Shown: piece after piece, positions 25,656 through 37,392 of the stretch
How the letters are laid out: each line of letters begins with the position of its first letter
Numbering within the stretch: the stretch's first letter is position 1
NCBI GenBank assembly: GCA_002914845.1
Contig: JXTC01000022.1
Coordinates: forward strand, 443,966 to 507,965
Direction of reading: 5' to 3'
Source of the DNA: Trema orientale
Lineage: Eukaryota; Streptophyta; Magnoliopsida; Rosales; Cannabaceae
DNA length: 64,000 nt
Translations under genes and position numbers: made by a program
The notes under the pieces: model-generated
What the model saw: the letters and a program-made list of their open reading frames with translations, nothing else
What the model was told of the DNA's origin: nothing
The model's database searches: none

Positions 25656-26321
25656 ATTAAACTAATTAGATAAAGCTATTATTTTCTTATATTAAACATG
25701 AATTACTTCACAGACTCTATAAAAATCAATCAAAACTATTCTAGTAAGACATATCTTTTTATCCCTTATTTTCTGAAATTTTCTGATCAAGTTTCAATAC
25801 TTAACCTCTTCACTACAGTCCCAATCCTCTTAATGGAATTCAGATTTCATGTTAATGGTGAGTAATAAGCCGCCAAAAAAAAAATAAATAATAAACAAAA
25901 AAAGAGTAGAAAGCGAATCAAAATAGAAAATCGACGGCTCAGTGGCAAGGGGCTTGATCTAGTTCACCAAAACTTAGTAAACATTCAATTCAATCTAGGA
26001 GAGTTTGAGCAGCACTCATGCAATTTTTTAAAGATAGAAAGAGAAAGTTTAAATTGTTTAGAGAAAGAATGAGGAAGAAGCGAAGATAACGTAGAGAGTG
26101 GATTTTGGTGCTGAAGCTTGAATGATAACTTCTATCAGAGTTTTCCAGGATCTATCGAAAGAAAGAGGAAGAAACGGAACAAAGATAAAAATGGTATTTT
26201 TCTTTTAAAAACATCGTACGAAAAATAATGTAAGTCACCCAACCGTATTTTTGGTATTCTTTTGTGAAAGATAGTGCTGGATGTCATTTACCCTTTTTTC
26301 TTTTCTTTTTTTTTTTGGGTT
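25656..26321. other. spacer between composite repeats A and B
   Basis: AT-rich, no gene. A weak tRNA-like A-box (GGCTCAGTGGCAAGG, about 25937) occurs but no convincing B-box follows. Purine-rich AGAAAGAGGAAGAAACG stretches at 26040-26190 resemble those at 29580-29700, just before copy C. Confidence 0.4.
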
Positions 26322-26868
26322 TTGGATACTTATACCTATTTTTTAAAAAATATTACTAAATTTACGACCGTTCAAAAATAATAAAAATTCCGTACGATCT
26401 TTTTTTCTAAATACTTTGAGAGTTAGAAGACGTGATGATATTTTAGTAAATAAGTCATTCTACTAAACCCTAAACTCTAACCAAAAAGGTTTCCTGGAAA
26501 CCAATTTTGTTTCCTATTAGCGGAATGTCCTATACATAAGTAAATCACAGGAAACTACAAAGGTTTCCTTTAGCAAAATATCATGTACGTAAGTAAATTA
26601 TAGGAAACCACAAACATTTCCTGGAAACCATGTGGTTTCCTTTTTGTAGAATGTCCTGAAGCTACAGGAAACTATGAAAGTTTCCTGAAAATTATCGTGG
26701 TTTTCTTTTTGCAAAATGCCATGTAGCTAAGTAAATTATATAAAACCACGAAGGTTTCCTAGAAATCATTATAGTTTTCTTTAGAAGAATTTCCTGCAGC
26801 TAAGTAAATCATAGGAAACCATCTTAGTTTCATGGAAACCAAGAAGGTTTCCTGTAAACTATTACCTT
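26322..26868. repeat. composite repeat, copy B: leader plus about 6 units
   Basis: The leader at 26322-26462 (TGGATACTTATACCTATTTT, then TACGACCGTTCAAAAATAAT, then TTTTAGTAAATAAGTCATT) matches that of copy A. It is followed by tandem ~52-76-bp units with AGGAAAC(C/T)AC...GTTTCC and AAGTAAAT(C/T)A marks at about 26538, 26590, 26730 and 26803. One unit is shortened (near 26650). Confidence 0.85.
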
Positions 26869-28254
26869 GTAACTCCATTGCCTTATTATCAAAAGCTCCA
26901 AACTATCATATAAGCACTAACAGCAGACAACATTACTAATTTCATTTGACTGAAATTGACATCAGATATATTATAAGATTTATAAGAAAAACAGACTAGT
27001 ATAAACAAACAAATAACTCCTAAATGCAACTATTCATTTATATAGAAATTCCCCTTAAACTTAAGTTTGACATTGAATTGAAATATAAAAAAAAAAACCT
27101 TAACATTAAAAAAACAAATATAAAACAAAAAAAATTCCAAAAAATTCATTGACTGCTACTCTCCATTCTCAAAACTCTAGCTGTCCAATATAACCCAATG
27201 TATCAACTTCCTAAATAATGCTATAGATCAAAGTGAATGCAAAAATATACTATTTTTGGTGCCAAAGAATCTTCACAAAAAAGCAAGATGAGCAAAAATT
27301 ATTTGAATCATCAATAATCTAAAATTTATGTAAAAATGATTTGGCTCAAAACAATTAAAATCCTAAATCTGAAATTTACAGCCACACCATTAATCGAACA
27401 CTGCTTTCGTCAGCAACTCAACCGTTCTGACCAACCAACCCATTGTCCCGGTCCTCACTGATCAGCCAACAGCTTTTATTTATCCTCTTTTTTAGAATTC
27501 TTTGAAGGACTTCCCAAGCTCTCCAATCAGGGAAAAAAAAAACACATTCATATTTCCCAAATGTCTTTTTGTTTATCTTTCCCTGAACTAATTCTGAGAA
27601 AAACTTCAATGTTAAAGATGAAGTCACTAGAGAATGGTGAAAATATAAGAAATTGATACTTCTCTGAAAAAATGCCGTATAGTAATAAGTGGAACATAAA
27701 GCATCGTATTTCTGGAAATAATTTTGAAAATGGTGTAGGAAATATAATTTCTCCCCCTCCCTCCCCCACTTTTTCTGATAGAAGGGTATTAGGTGTTAAA
27801 AACACCTTTTTGAACTTAATTGCTTAAGTTAAGGAGACTACAAAATCAAACTTAATCTACAGTATTTTTTTCTTAATATTTTTGAAAGTACCAACTTTCC
27901 TTAGTTTCTAATTGACGAAATAAAAGAACTCAAATAATGTAATAATCAAATTTGTAATTCATAATCATGTGTCGAGATATGTGGGTGCAATGGATGGCTT
28001 ATAAATACTTGTTAAATAAGTATATGAACATAATGAGAGAGTTTGCTATTTAAAGAACTCAATCACAAAACAAAAGCATGATAAAACCTTGTTCATAAAT
28101 ACGAAAATCAAAACTAAATGATAACAGATCTAATATGATACGTCTCAAGAGTAAAATTACTCCTTACTCAGCCATCCAAAATCTAACTATTCTATTAAAT
28201 GCTTTTAATAACAATAAAAAGCTTGTGCCCAATATGTGTTTGGCTTATTTTAAA
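26869..28254. other. intergenic, no gene seen
   Basis: AT-rich. Minus-strand frames at 27418-27805 contain many Phe and Lys residues and no known motif. The words GGGTATTAGGTGTT near 27784 also occur at 24918 just before copy A, which suggests these repeats share flanks. Confidence 0.35.
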
Positions 28255-28376
28255 TGTAACACCACTAGGCTTCGCCCAAAAGTGCTAGCTTGAAGGTACT
28301 TTTGGGCTCACGGACCACCACTTAAATACCCATGATTTTTCCAGAGTGTATCCGATGTGGGACTTTAGGCGTTACA
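28255..28376. mobile_element. short TG...CA element, TRIM/solo-LTR-like
   Basis: A 122-bp segment begins TGTAACACCAC and ends GGCGTTACA, with TG...CA ends that are also inverted (TGTAAC/GTTACA). It carries GCTTCGCCCAAAAGTGC and its near complement GTACTTTTGGGC, plus CCGATGTGGGACTTT before the end, a motif seen in small plant LTRs. TAAA directly abuts both ends (28251-28254 and 28377-28380), a possible partial target-site duplication. It could be a solo LTR of a terminal-repeat-in-miniature element or a MITE. Confidence 0.55.
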
Positions 28377-28599
28377 TAAAGACAGACTTTCAAAGAAAAA
28401 ACTAAGTAATTGAATAGAGAAATATAAAATTATAAATATATAAGATAGATTCAAAAAAGTGAAAATAATTTGTAAAACTCAAAAAAGAAAAAAAAAAACT
28501 TCTTATGCATCAGCAAAAGCCAGTATACACGGCAATTCTTAAACAATTAATCAATTTTAGAAGTCACAATTTTGAAAAAAATCGAAAAAGGCTTGAAAT

Positions 28600-29513
28600 A
28601 AAAACCAAAATATGCTCTCGGGTATATTTAGCAGACTGGTTCTCATTTTCGGTCTACCGATTCCTTATCTATTTTTAATAGATTTTCAAATTTGACCGTT
28701 AGAACTATACTACCAATGGCTAGTATTTTTCGGTCGATCGAAAATACGTTTTCAGTCTACCGAAAATGACTTATTGTCTGTCAAACGGTGTAAAACGGCT
28801 AATTTTCATTCAAGTCTATAAATAGAAGCCTTTTTAATACTTGAAATAACTTTTAAATATTCCTACATTACTTTAATCATATTTCTAAGTTGTTCAAATC
28901 ATCTTTTGTGATTCAAACTTTCAAATCTACTTTTTCACAAAAATCACTTGAGCCAAACTAGATTATATCTTGTGTTCTCATTCATTCTCTCTAGGTTTAC
29001 TTTGTGTCTATTATCTTCTTTAGAGATATTCTAGTTGAATGTTTCAACAAAAATCATATTGTATTTGCGAGGTAAGGTTGACACCGGATTCATAAACAAC
29101 CCAGTTTAGGTGAGATTGGTACTAAAGTCTAAACAATCCGAGTTAGGCGCAATAGAGTCGAATTCAAGACTATTGTAAAGGCTTGAGTGTGCCTAAGGAG
29201 AAGTCACTCGTTGTGTAAAAGGGTCAGTCAAGCCCATTCTCTTGATCCGATAGTGAAAAGCTCAAAGAGGGTTGCCAAGAACCGGGGACGTAGACAAACC
29301 GTCGTGTTTGTTAAACCTTGTAAAAATAGAATTTGCATTTCTCTATTCCTATATCTTTAATTGATTTATCTTCAGCTTATGCATGATATTTAGCTATTTT
29401 ACTTGATATTGTTGTTACTTGCATAATTTACTTGTTTATCAAGAAAAGTTATAAAAGTTTTTAAAATCCAATTCATCCTCCTCTCTCTTGGGTTAGCTAA
29501 TCTTGGGTTAACA
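28600..29513 (+). mobile_element. Ty1/copia LTR remnant (SIRE-like style)
   Basis: The segment has the architecture of a large copia LTR. A TATA box (CTATAAATAGAAGCC, about 28816) follows repeats of CGGTCTACCGA/CGAAAAT. Downstream are AACCGGGGACGTAGAC (29281-29296) and an end resembling SIRE/Maximus LTR ends: CCAATTCATCC...CTCTCTTGGGTTAGC, closing TTGGGTTAACA at 29513. No primer-binding site follows and no pol domain is near, so it is a solo LTR or fragment. The left boundary is uncertain (between about 28480 and 28620). Confidence 0.5.
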
Positions 29514-30224
29514 AAAACCTCAAACAAAAAAAATAGCAAATAAGAGCTTAAAATAAAGAAGAAATAACAAAAAATCGTAACCTAAGATAGCATAGATCGA
29601 AGAAACAGAGAAAAAGACTGAGAAAGAGAAGAAGGATTTGAAGAAAAACAAATAGGAAGGCGTGAAGCACGAAAGGAGGAGAGAGAGAGAGAGAAACGAA
29701 AAGACAAAACTAAGAAGTCACCAAAAGTAGGCAATGCATAAATAAAATAGCATGTTTAGTTGGATAACCAATGCAAATGGAAATACCCAAAAAAACTCAC
29801 ATAATTCCCTCAACTAAAGTTTATAATCGAAAGGCTATTTTGGTCAATCGCGGACAATAAAAATAAAAAGACCAAACACCCACACTCACACACATACCAC
29901 AGTGACAATTCTAAGGACAAAAACATAATCAGACTTCTAAAATCCACTTCCAACATTAGAGCATCTAACTCAACCGAAATTACCAAAAAACCTCCACTCA
30001 AAACTTAATCCTCACTTCAGTCCAAGGGTAGACCCGTAAAAGCATGGCATTGAAAACTCGTAAAAAGAATTAAAAATTAAAAAAAAAATTGTGAAATGAC
30101 CAAAAAAACTGGGTCACTATTTTTATACAGTAAAATACGTTATTTGTACAGTAAATCATTCCCTATCTTTAGTATATATAATAATAATAATAATAATGTG
30201 AATGTAAATTGGAGTGTAAATGAC
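29514..30224. other. spacer before composite repeat C
   Basis: Purine-rich stretch with (GA)n at 29674-29692, then AT-rich DNA and a (TAA)n tract at about 30177-30196. No gene seen. Confidence 0.4.
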
Positions 30225-30885
30225 GTTTGGATTTTTGACACTTATACCTACTTTTCAAATAATATTACCAAATTTACGACATTTCAAAAATAATAAAAAT
30301 CCGTACGACTTTTTTATGACATTTTTCTAAATACTTTGGAAACTAGAAAACGCGGTGGTATTTTAGTAAATAAGTCATCTTTTTTTTTTTTTTTATAAAG
30401 GAAACTACAAAGGTTTCTAGGAAACCAATTTGGTTTAATTTGGTTTCCTATTAGCGGAATGTTCTGTAAGTAAGTAAATCACAGGAAACCACAGGTTTCC
30501 TAGGAACTAGTTTAGTTTTCTTTAGCCGAAAGTCCTGTGCGTAAGTAAATCATATGAAAGCACAAAGGTTTCCTGGAAACCAGTTTAGTTTTCTTTAACC
30601 GAATATCCTGTACGTAAGTAAATCATATGAAACTACAAATATTTCCAGAAAACCATTGTGGTTTCTTTTTTACAGAATACCACGTAGATAAATAAATCAT
30701 AGGATACTACAAAAGTTTCAAATCATCGTAGTTTCCTTTTAGTAGAATGCCCCGTAGCTAAGTAAATCACAGGAAACCACGAAAGTTTCCTAGAAGCCAT
30801 TGTGGTTTCTTTTTCAAATCACAGGAAACAATGAAAGTTTCCTGAAAGTTATTGTGATTTCCTTTTTGCAGTATGCCCTGTAGCA
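30225..30885. repeat. composite repeat, copy C: leader plus about 7 units
   Basis: The leader 30225-30380 (GACACTTATACCTACTTTTC, then TACGACATTTCAAAAATAAT, then CTAGAAAACGCGGTGG) matches copies A and B. Tandem units follow with AAGTAAATCAC/AAGTAAATCAT marks at about 30470, 30543, 30616, 30690 and 30759. Each unit keeps the AGGAAACC...GGTTTCCT palindrome. Confidence 0.85.
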
Positions 30886-31861
30886 AAAATTGGGTGAGGC
30901 ATTGAACAAGGACACTGAAGAATATGATCAAGTTCTCAAATTAAGTAATTATATTTTTGAAGTAAAAACAACAGAAATAAATAGTTATTTGGATTCTGAC
31001 AACTGGTTTCCAATAACCAAATTAGTTTCTAGTAATCAGTAATTGAATTAACCAAATAGTTCTACTATTTATGATGGAAACTAATTTAGTTTTCAGTTTT
31101 TATTAACTAAATAGTTATGATGTTTATGGTGGAAACTAATATGGTTATTGGTTTTTAGTAATCAATTTGGTTTCTAGTTTCCAAAAATCAACTAGTTTAT
31201 GATTTCTAAATAACCATTTCACAATTAAATTGCAACATTATTTGTTTACTTCAAAAGTAATTATTTAAAAAGTTCCACTAAAAAATAATGATTTAAATAG
31301 TTCCGCTCAAAAATAATTATTTTAATTACATTTTGTAAAAAGCAAAGTAAAAGAGACATCTTATTTCTCTGTTCAATAATGATTTACGATATGGTAAATT
31401 TGTCGTATTAATAATGCAATGGAATAATAAAATTAGGGGCTTATAGAAATATGACTAAATTTTGGGCCCAATTTAAGTAAATATCCATTTGTCAAATGTT
31501 ATAGCAAAATGTCAAGTATATATGCTTATATACCAAGTGTAGAATTGTATGTACCAAGTATAAAAAATTATATATCTAGTACATTTCAGTACAGTAACTG
31601 AAATTGGTAAATAAACATATCTACCAAGTGTAAAAATATATATACCTGGACATTTAGCTATAAAATTTAGAAAATAGACATCTATTTAAACTAATTTAAA
31701 ATATTGGTAATCTACCTAAATTTCTCATAAAATTATCAAAGCTCCAAAGTAACCTAATTACAAATGATACATTTTCTGAAGGAAAAGAAAAGTTAGGTGA
31801 ATAACAACAATTTAAAGTTTGACTATAAAGTTACATTTGACCATTTCCCTTTAAAAAAAAA
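30886..31861. other. intergenic, degenerate GGAAACT repeats
   Basis: 30985-31190 has two or three imperfect ~62-bp repeats with GGAAACTAAT.TGGTT words, perhaps a decayed continuation of the array just before it. The rest is AT-rich with no gene. Confidence 0.4.
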
Positions 31862-32224
31862 TAGAATAATATCACTTTTATACATTGTATTTTGACACTT
31901 TATTCAATTTATACCTTTTGTTTTGGTTATTATCAACATTGACTTTTAGATTTAAAATTTATTACAAATTTATACCCTGACACCAATTTAGAGTAGTTAA
32001 TTTACTAAAATAATTTAATAAACTTATTCTTTGATCTGTTTTTATACAATTTATTTTTAATTTTTTTAAACAGAATCTTGATAAATTAACTGCTCTAAAT
32101 TGGTGTCAGGGTATAAATTTGTAACAAATTTCAAATCCAAAGGTCAATATTAATAATAACCAAAATATAAAGTATAATTTGAATAAAGTGTCAAAATACA
32201 AGGTATAAAAACGATAATATCCTC
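31862..32224. mobile_element. palindromic MITE, Mutator-like ends
   Basis: 363 bp that fold back almost completely. The left arm TAGAATAATATCACTTTTAT, then TTTGACACTTTATTCAA, pairs with a right arm whose complement starts GAGGATATTATCGTTTTTAT and has the same TTTGACACTTTATTCAA. The inner arms pair at CTGACACCAATTTAGAG and CTCTAAATTGGTGTCAG. The terminal sequence matches both ends of the larger element at 52111-54511, placing it in the same family. Flanks are A-rich, so the 9-bp duplication (7 of 9 identical) is only weakly informative. Confidence 0.75.
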
Positions 32225-32407
32225 AAAAAAATTACACTTAACCATCACGTTATTCAAAGACACAGTGAAACAACAAAAAAGAATGAGTATCTCAAAACAC
32301 AAACACAGCTTAGTGCTTACTCGGAGCTTATTAAAAACGAGCGAAAAAAATGGACAACTTATTAAAAGATCACTTCCAACGCAAAAAAAAAAAAAAAAAA
32401 AAAAAAA

Positions 32408-32478
<71 letters not shown>

Positions 32479-34960
32479 GAAGAAGAAGAAGAAAAGCTTA
32501 CTAAAAGCAAAAATATTTATTAGCCAAAAAATGCTGCAGATATAAATTTGTTCACAATTATTTTTACACAGGAATAAAATTTAAATAAAATTCATTTACA
32601 AGTATTCTCACACAGAGAAAATGTTCACATATGGATGAATTTAAAATGACAAAGACCAAAATACTAACTTACTAATAAATGCAAGGACATATAAGCTACA
32701 GTATTGAATATATTTTCACTAACAAATACAAAGATTTGCCCCTCTCCATTTCCTCCACGATTTCCTCCACAGATCCTTCCTTTTGGTAGCATCCACAAAA
32801 CGTCCCCTCTTTTCTTATTGGGGAGGGGGGAAGCCCCCCCCTTCCCCCCTCTTCAGGTATGGGTTTTCTTTCTCATCTTTCTTTTTGTTTGTTTTTTTTT
32901 TCCCCCAACTTACTTCCGTTTTTTAATGTAGTTGTCCACCTAGATCTAAATTTATGGTGCTCTTCGTATACTCGGATCTAGATCTGTAGTGTTTTAGGTT
33001 TTTTTTTTAATACTTTTTCTTTTTTTAAGTATGATTCTCTCTTAGATATATATAATTTTTCATTCAGATTTAGAGTAATTTTTTATTCTATTGTTTGTTT
33101 TTGTGGGTGTATTACTCGGGAGCCAAAGTTAGAAGATTTAACTATGTTAATATCTTCTCTTGGAGTCGCCGAGCCTGGCAATTTATGGGCCTGTAACTCA
33201 TGCCTAAGGCAGAACTGTTGTGACATTTACTGATAGATGTTGTCAAAAGAGTCCACTGTGACGTCGCCATAAAGGAGAATCTGTTGTGGTATTTATTGAT
33301 GGATACCTTGAAGGAGTTTTTTTATTTTTTTATTTTTATCCTGTTAATGGGTGGTGGTATGTGCAATCATATTTCTTGTAATAAAAATCTCACACTTTTG
33401 TTGGGATTGGGATAATATATGATGTATCTTTGAGGGTTGTTTCTATTTTCTTTAGAACCTTGTACTTTTCTTGTAGTCAAATTTGGCTAATTATTAATTT
33501 AATTTCCTTAATCCTTCAAAAATAATCAGAGTAAAATTAAGTTTACCACATTTATTAATTAAAAAATGTTGGAAACTTTATGACTAAGGTAAACAATATA
33601 AACTTGCTAAAATATATAGAGCCAAGGATTAGTTTTTTCTTTTTTTCCAACTGGAGAGGATGGAAAAAGTAAAAAAAAAAAAAAAAGGAAAAAGCTCCTT
33701 ATGAAAAAGCATCATTTTTTTTTTTGGGTGTGTGCATTTAGATCAGAGAAAAAAAAAAAGCTATAGGTTTTTTATGATGAAGTTATAAAAGTATCCAAAG
33801 TTTGATATTTGTACATTAATAAGATGGGGAAAGAAAATAAATTAAAACCAAAATAGGGAGTGTATTGAACAAATAGAAAAAAATAATAATGGGGGAATTA
33901 ATAAAAAGATATATCATGCTACTTTGCTGTCATGAATAGACAAAAAGGGATATACACAGAATTAATAAGAAAGTTGTTTTGTTTCAATAAAAGGAAAAAA
34001 AAGGGTGCACAAGTGAAATTAATATAAAGATTATCGAAATGTGTCACTTTTTTTCCTTAAAAAAATAATGTTTCATTCTCTGTGAAAAAAATAAAATAAA
34101 ATGAATCTCATGGGTTGGATCTTTATTTATTATGTAAAACAAACGGTATAAAGGAAAAGAAACATGGATTTTTCTTTCATTAAAAAAAATAATAACAACA
34201 TATATTATTAAAATCTTTTATTAAGAAGTTTATATATAAACTGACCTAACTAGAATTTGATGTATCACTACAGTAAAAAATTCTATATATATAGCTCTAA
34301 TTTAAGCACGAGAAATGTCTATCGTTCTTTTCAACCTGTTATTGTAAAGATTTACTTTGTTAGATGTTTCAATAATTTAACTTTTTACTTAAGTGATACT
34401 TTTATTAATAAGTTTACAAAATTTCAAAACTTTTTGATATTATCAAATATTCTTAAATAAATAGTTAATTGATTATTTTAAAAGTATGTTATTGAGAATT
34501 CACACTAAATCTATTAAAAAAAAAAAGAACTTTCATTTTACTAATTTTTTTCTTAATTTCATTTAAATTTATTCGTTACACATATGTGAAAAAATTATAA
34601 TAAAAACTTATATAAATATTTAGTTAGTATTTTGTATTAAAAAAAAACATAAATATATTATAAGTTAAAAATTAAAATATTATTTTCTAATTTGTCTAAG
34701 ATCTCAAATTATTTTGATCCGGCCATATCTGAGTTGGTAAATTAAGCCTTTGTATTGAACAATTATCAAAAGGAGTAGTTAATCACATTACAAGTTTTTA
34801 TATGGATCAGAAGAGAAGATGTGAAATAAACCCTTTCTGATTCTAAAGAAAAAGTTAATTTAGAAAAATTCAAACTGTTTATTATTATTATTAATATAAA
34901 ATAATTAATATAGCTACTTTTGACTATGCGGTTTTTTGTTTATTCAAGAAATGAAAGAAT
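32225..34960. other. intergenic, long poly-A tract, no gene seen
   Basis: A run of about 94 A with a single T occupies 32382-32476 and is followed by (GAA)n. 33100-33340 is less AT-rich and has an imperfect internal duplication of about 78 bp (TGTTGTGACATTTACTGATAGATG and TGTTGTGGTATTTATTGATG share a pattern). Several A/T homopolymers follow. No coding gene could be assembled. Confidence 0.45.
32382..32476. repeat. long poly-A tract
   Basis: About 94 A with one T, followed by ACCGAAGAAGAAGAAG. It could be the tail of an old retroposon or a replication-slippage tract. Sequencing length is unreliable for such runs. Confidence 0.8.
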
Positions 34961-36405
34961 TATATCTTTATGTAAAGAGCGAAGAAGATTTGATCAAGTA
35001 TAGTAAGACCACTGTTATACAAACTCTCACATAGTTTCATATTAGCATCAATAAACGAAGAAGATTTGATCAAGGATAGTAAGTCAATTGTTATACAGAC
35101 TCTCGCTTATTTTTATAGTTTCATGTGAGCATCAGTAGTAATAGTTTTAATGTTTGCTAGTGGTCAAAGCCACTTAAGGTGTCTCCACTTACGTTTACTA
35201 ATGTTTATTTGAACCTTTATCATGGGTGGGCTTGGTTAACCTATGCTTCAAGCAAAGCCATAGTTGACTTAAAATAAGTTGAAGCCTTAGGCAAATTTTC
35301 TTAAATGAAAAACTATTCTAATTTTTTTTATTTATAATATAATTATGTTTTTTTATAAATATTAACTAAATATTTACATGAAATTAAGATAAAAATTAAT
35401 AAAATGAAAGTCTTTTTAATACCGTTAATTTAAGAATATTCAAATTCCCAATAATATACTTTCAAAGTAATAAATTGACTATTTTTTAAAAAATATTTGA
35501 TTTAATGTGATACTTTCTAATAATGTTTATTCTTATTTATCTTAAATTTGAGAATATATATTTTATCTAGAAGTTTTGAAATTTTGTAAAGTTTCTTATT
35601 AAAAATATCACTATAAGACTATGTCAAGGGCGAGGAATATTTGATCAAGGATGGAAAGTCTATTGTCATATAGACTATCATTTTTTTTCTTTCATGGTAA
35701 CATCCATGGTCGTAGTTTCGACGTTTGCTAGTATTTAAATCACTTAAAATGTGGCCATCTGAGTTTACCAATTTTTATTTGGAGCTTTATCGGGGTGTAG
35801 GCTTGGTTAACCTTATCTCTAACATGCTTAATATGTCTGAGACATTTGAGAGAAAAAGCTAGGGTGAAGTTGATAAAATTATAGATAAGGCTTTCGAATG
35901 CGACTCTAATACTTCCAAAATTAAGTTATTCAAAGCTTGGAAAAAAATACACGCCTTTGCTAGGAGGTTTCCTAGATTTGCTTGCTCGATTCCTGTGCTC
36001 ATTTTTATTGTACTCTTTTTTATCATCGTGTGGCTCTGCTATTCAATACTTCATAATTCTTGTATTAAAACTTAAAAACTAGGCAACTTTTGTAATAGTG
36101 CTTGATTTGATATGATACTTAAAAGCTAGTAATAAATTAACTACCTTTTTAAAAGTATTTGATTTGATGTGATATTTTCTAATAATGTTTAATATGATTT
36201 ATCTTAAATTTGAGAATATATATTTTATCTAAAAGTTTTGAAATTTTGTAAAGTTAAGTATCACTATAAGAGTATATCAAGAGCAATGAAGATATGATCA
36301 AGGATGGAAAGTCTATTGATATATAAACTTTCAAATTTTTCTGTACTTTTGTGGTGGCATCCATGGTCATAATTTTGATGTTTACAACTTATTAAATCAC
36401 TTAGA

Positions 36406-36699
36406 ATGTGGTCATCTGAGTTTATCAATTTTTATTTGGAGCTTTATCGGGGTGTTGGCTTAGTGAACCTTATCTCTACCATGCTTGATATGTCTGCAAC
36501 ATACGAGAGGCAAACCGAGGATGAAGTTGATAACATTATGGATAAGGCCTTCGAATGCGACTCTTATGCTTACAAAATTAAGTTCTTCAAAATTTGGAAA
36601 AAAATACACGCCTTTGCTAGGAGGTTTCCTAGATTTGCTTGTTCGATTCCTGTGCTTATTTTTATTGTATTATTTTTCACTATCATGTGGCTCTACTAA
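36406..36699 (+). CDS. small predicted tail-anchored protein, unrecognised
   Basis: 97 codons, the best-preserved frame in the tandem array. It begins MWSSEFINFYLELY and has a polar, charged middle (ERQTEDEVDNIMDKAFE). A basic stretch follows (FKIWKKIHAFARRFPRF), then a single hydrophobic helix (SIPVLIFIVLFFTIMWL) directly before the stop, as in a tail-anchored membrane protein. Relatives of the same frame occur at 37141-37392 (83 codons, short N-terminus) and 37734-37982 (frame broken). The copy at about 35770-36060 has a stop in place of the Q/T residue after ERK. I do not recognise the family. No upstream exon could be linked, so this may be the last exon of an old gene family or a transposon-borne ORF. 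Expression is unknown. Confidence 0.35.
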   Translation: MWSSEFINFYLELYRGVGLVNLISTMLDMSATYERQTEDEVDNIMDKAFECDSYAYKIKFFKIWKKIHAFARRFPRFACSIPVLIFIVLFFTIMWLY

Positions 36700-37140
36700 T
36701 CAATACTTCATGATTCATGTATTAAAACTTTAAAACTCGGTAACTTTTGTAATAACACTTTATTTGATGTGATACTTAAAAACTAGTAATAAATTAAATA
36801 CTTTTTTAAAAAATATTTGATTTGATTTGATAATTTCTAATAATATTTTATCTGATTTATCTTAAATTTGAGAATATATATTTTATCTTAAAGTTTTGAA
36901 ATTTTGTAAAGTTTCTTATTAAAAGTATCACTATAAAACTACGTCAAGAGCGAAGAAGATTTGATCAAGTATGAAAAGTCCATTGTCATGCAGACTTTCA
37001 CTTTTTCTGTATTTTCGTGGTGACATCCATGGTTGTAGTTTTAATATTTGCTAGTGGTCAAACCACTTAAAATTTGGCAATCTGAGTCTACCAATTTTTA
37101 TTTGGAGTTTTATTAGGTGTGGGCTTGATGAACCTTATCT

Positions 37141-37392
37141 TTGCCATGCTTGTCTATGACATTCGAGAGGCAAAGTCAGGGTGAAGTTAATAAAATTATG
37201 GATAAGGTCTTCAAATGCAACTCTAATGCTTCAAAAATTAAGTTTTTGAAAGCTTGGAAAAAAATGCACACCTTTACGAGGAGGTTTCTTAGATTTGCTT
37301 ACTCGATTCCTGTGCTCATTTTTATTGTACTCTTTTTTACCATCGTCCAGCTCTGCTATTCAATGCTTCATTATTTATGTATTAGAACTTAA
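37141..37392 (+). pseudogene. second copy of the array ORF, probably decayed
   Basis: 83 codons in frame with the array ORF from MPCLSMTFERQSQGEVNKIM through KAWKKMHTFTRRFLRF to IPVLIFIVLFFTIVQLCYS. The N-terminal third seen at 36406 is out of frame here. The membrane-helix end is conserved between copies while the upstream part is broken, as expected of a decaying duplicate, though selection on the tail cannot be excluded. Confidence 0.35.

Noticed and set aside
25937-25990. GGCTCAGTGGCAAGG as a SINE A box
   Set aside because: No B box at the right distance and no flanking duplication could be found.
34263-34285. CACTACAGTAAAAAATTC as a CACTA transposon start
   Set aside because: It departs from the usual CACTAC(A)AGAAA form and no subterminal repeats or second end are nearby.
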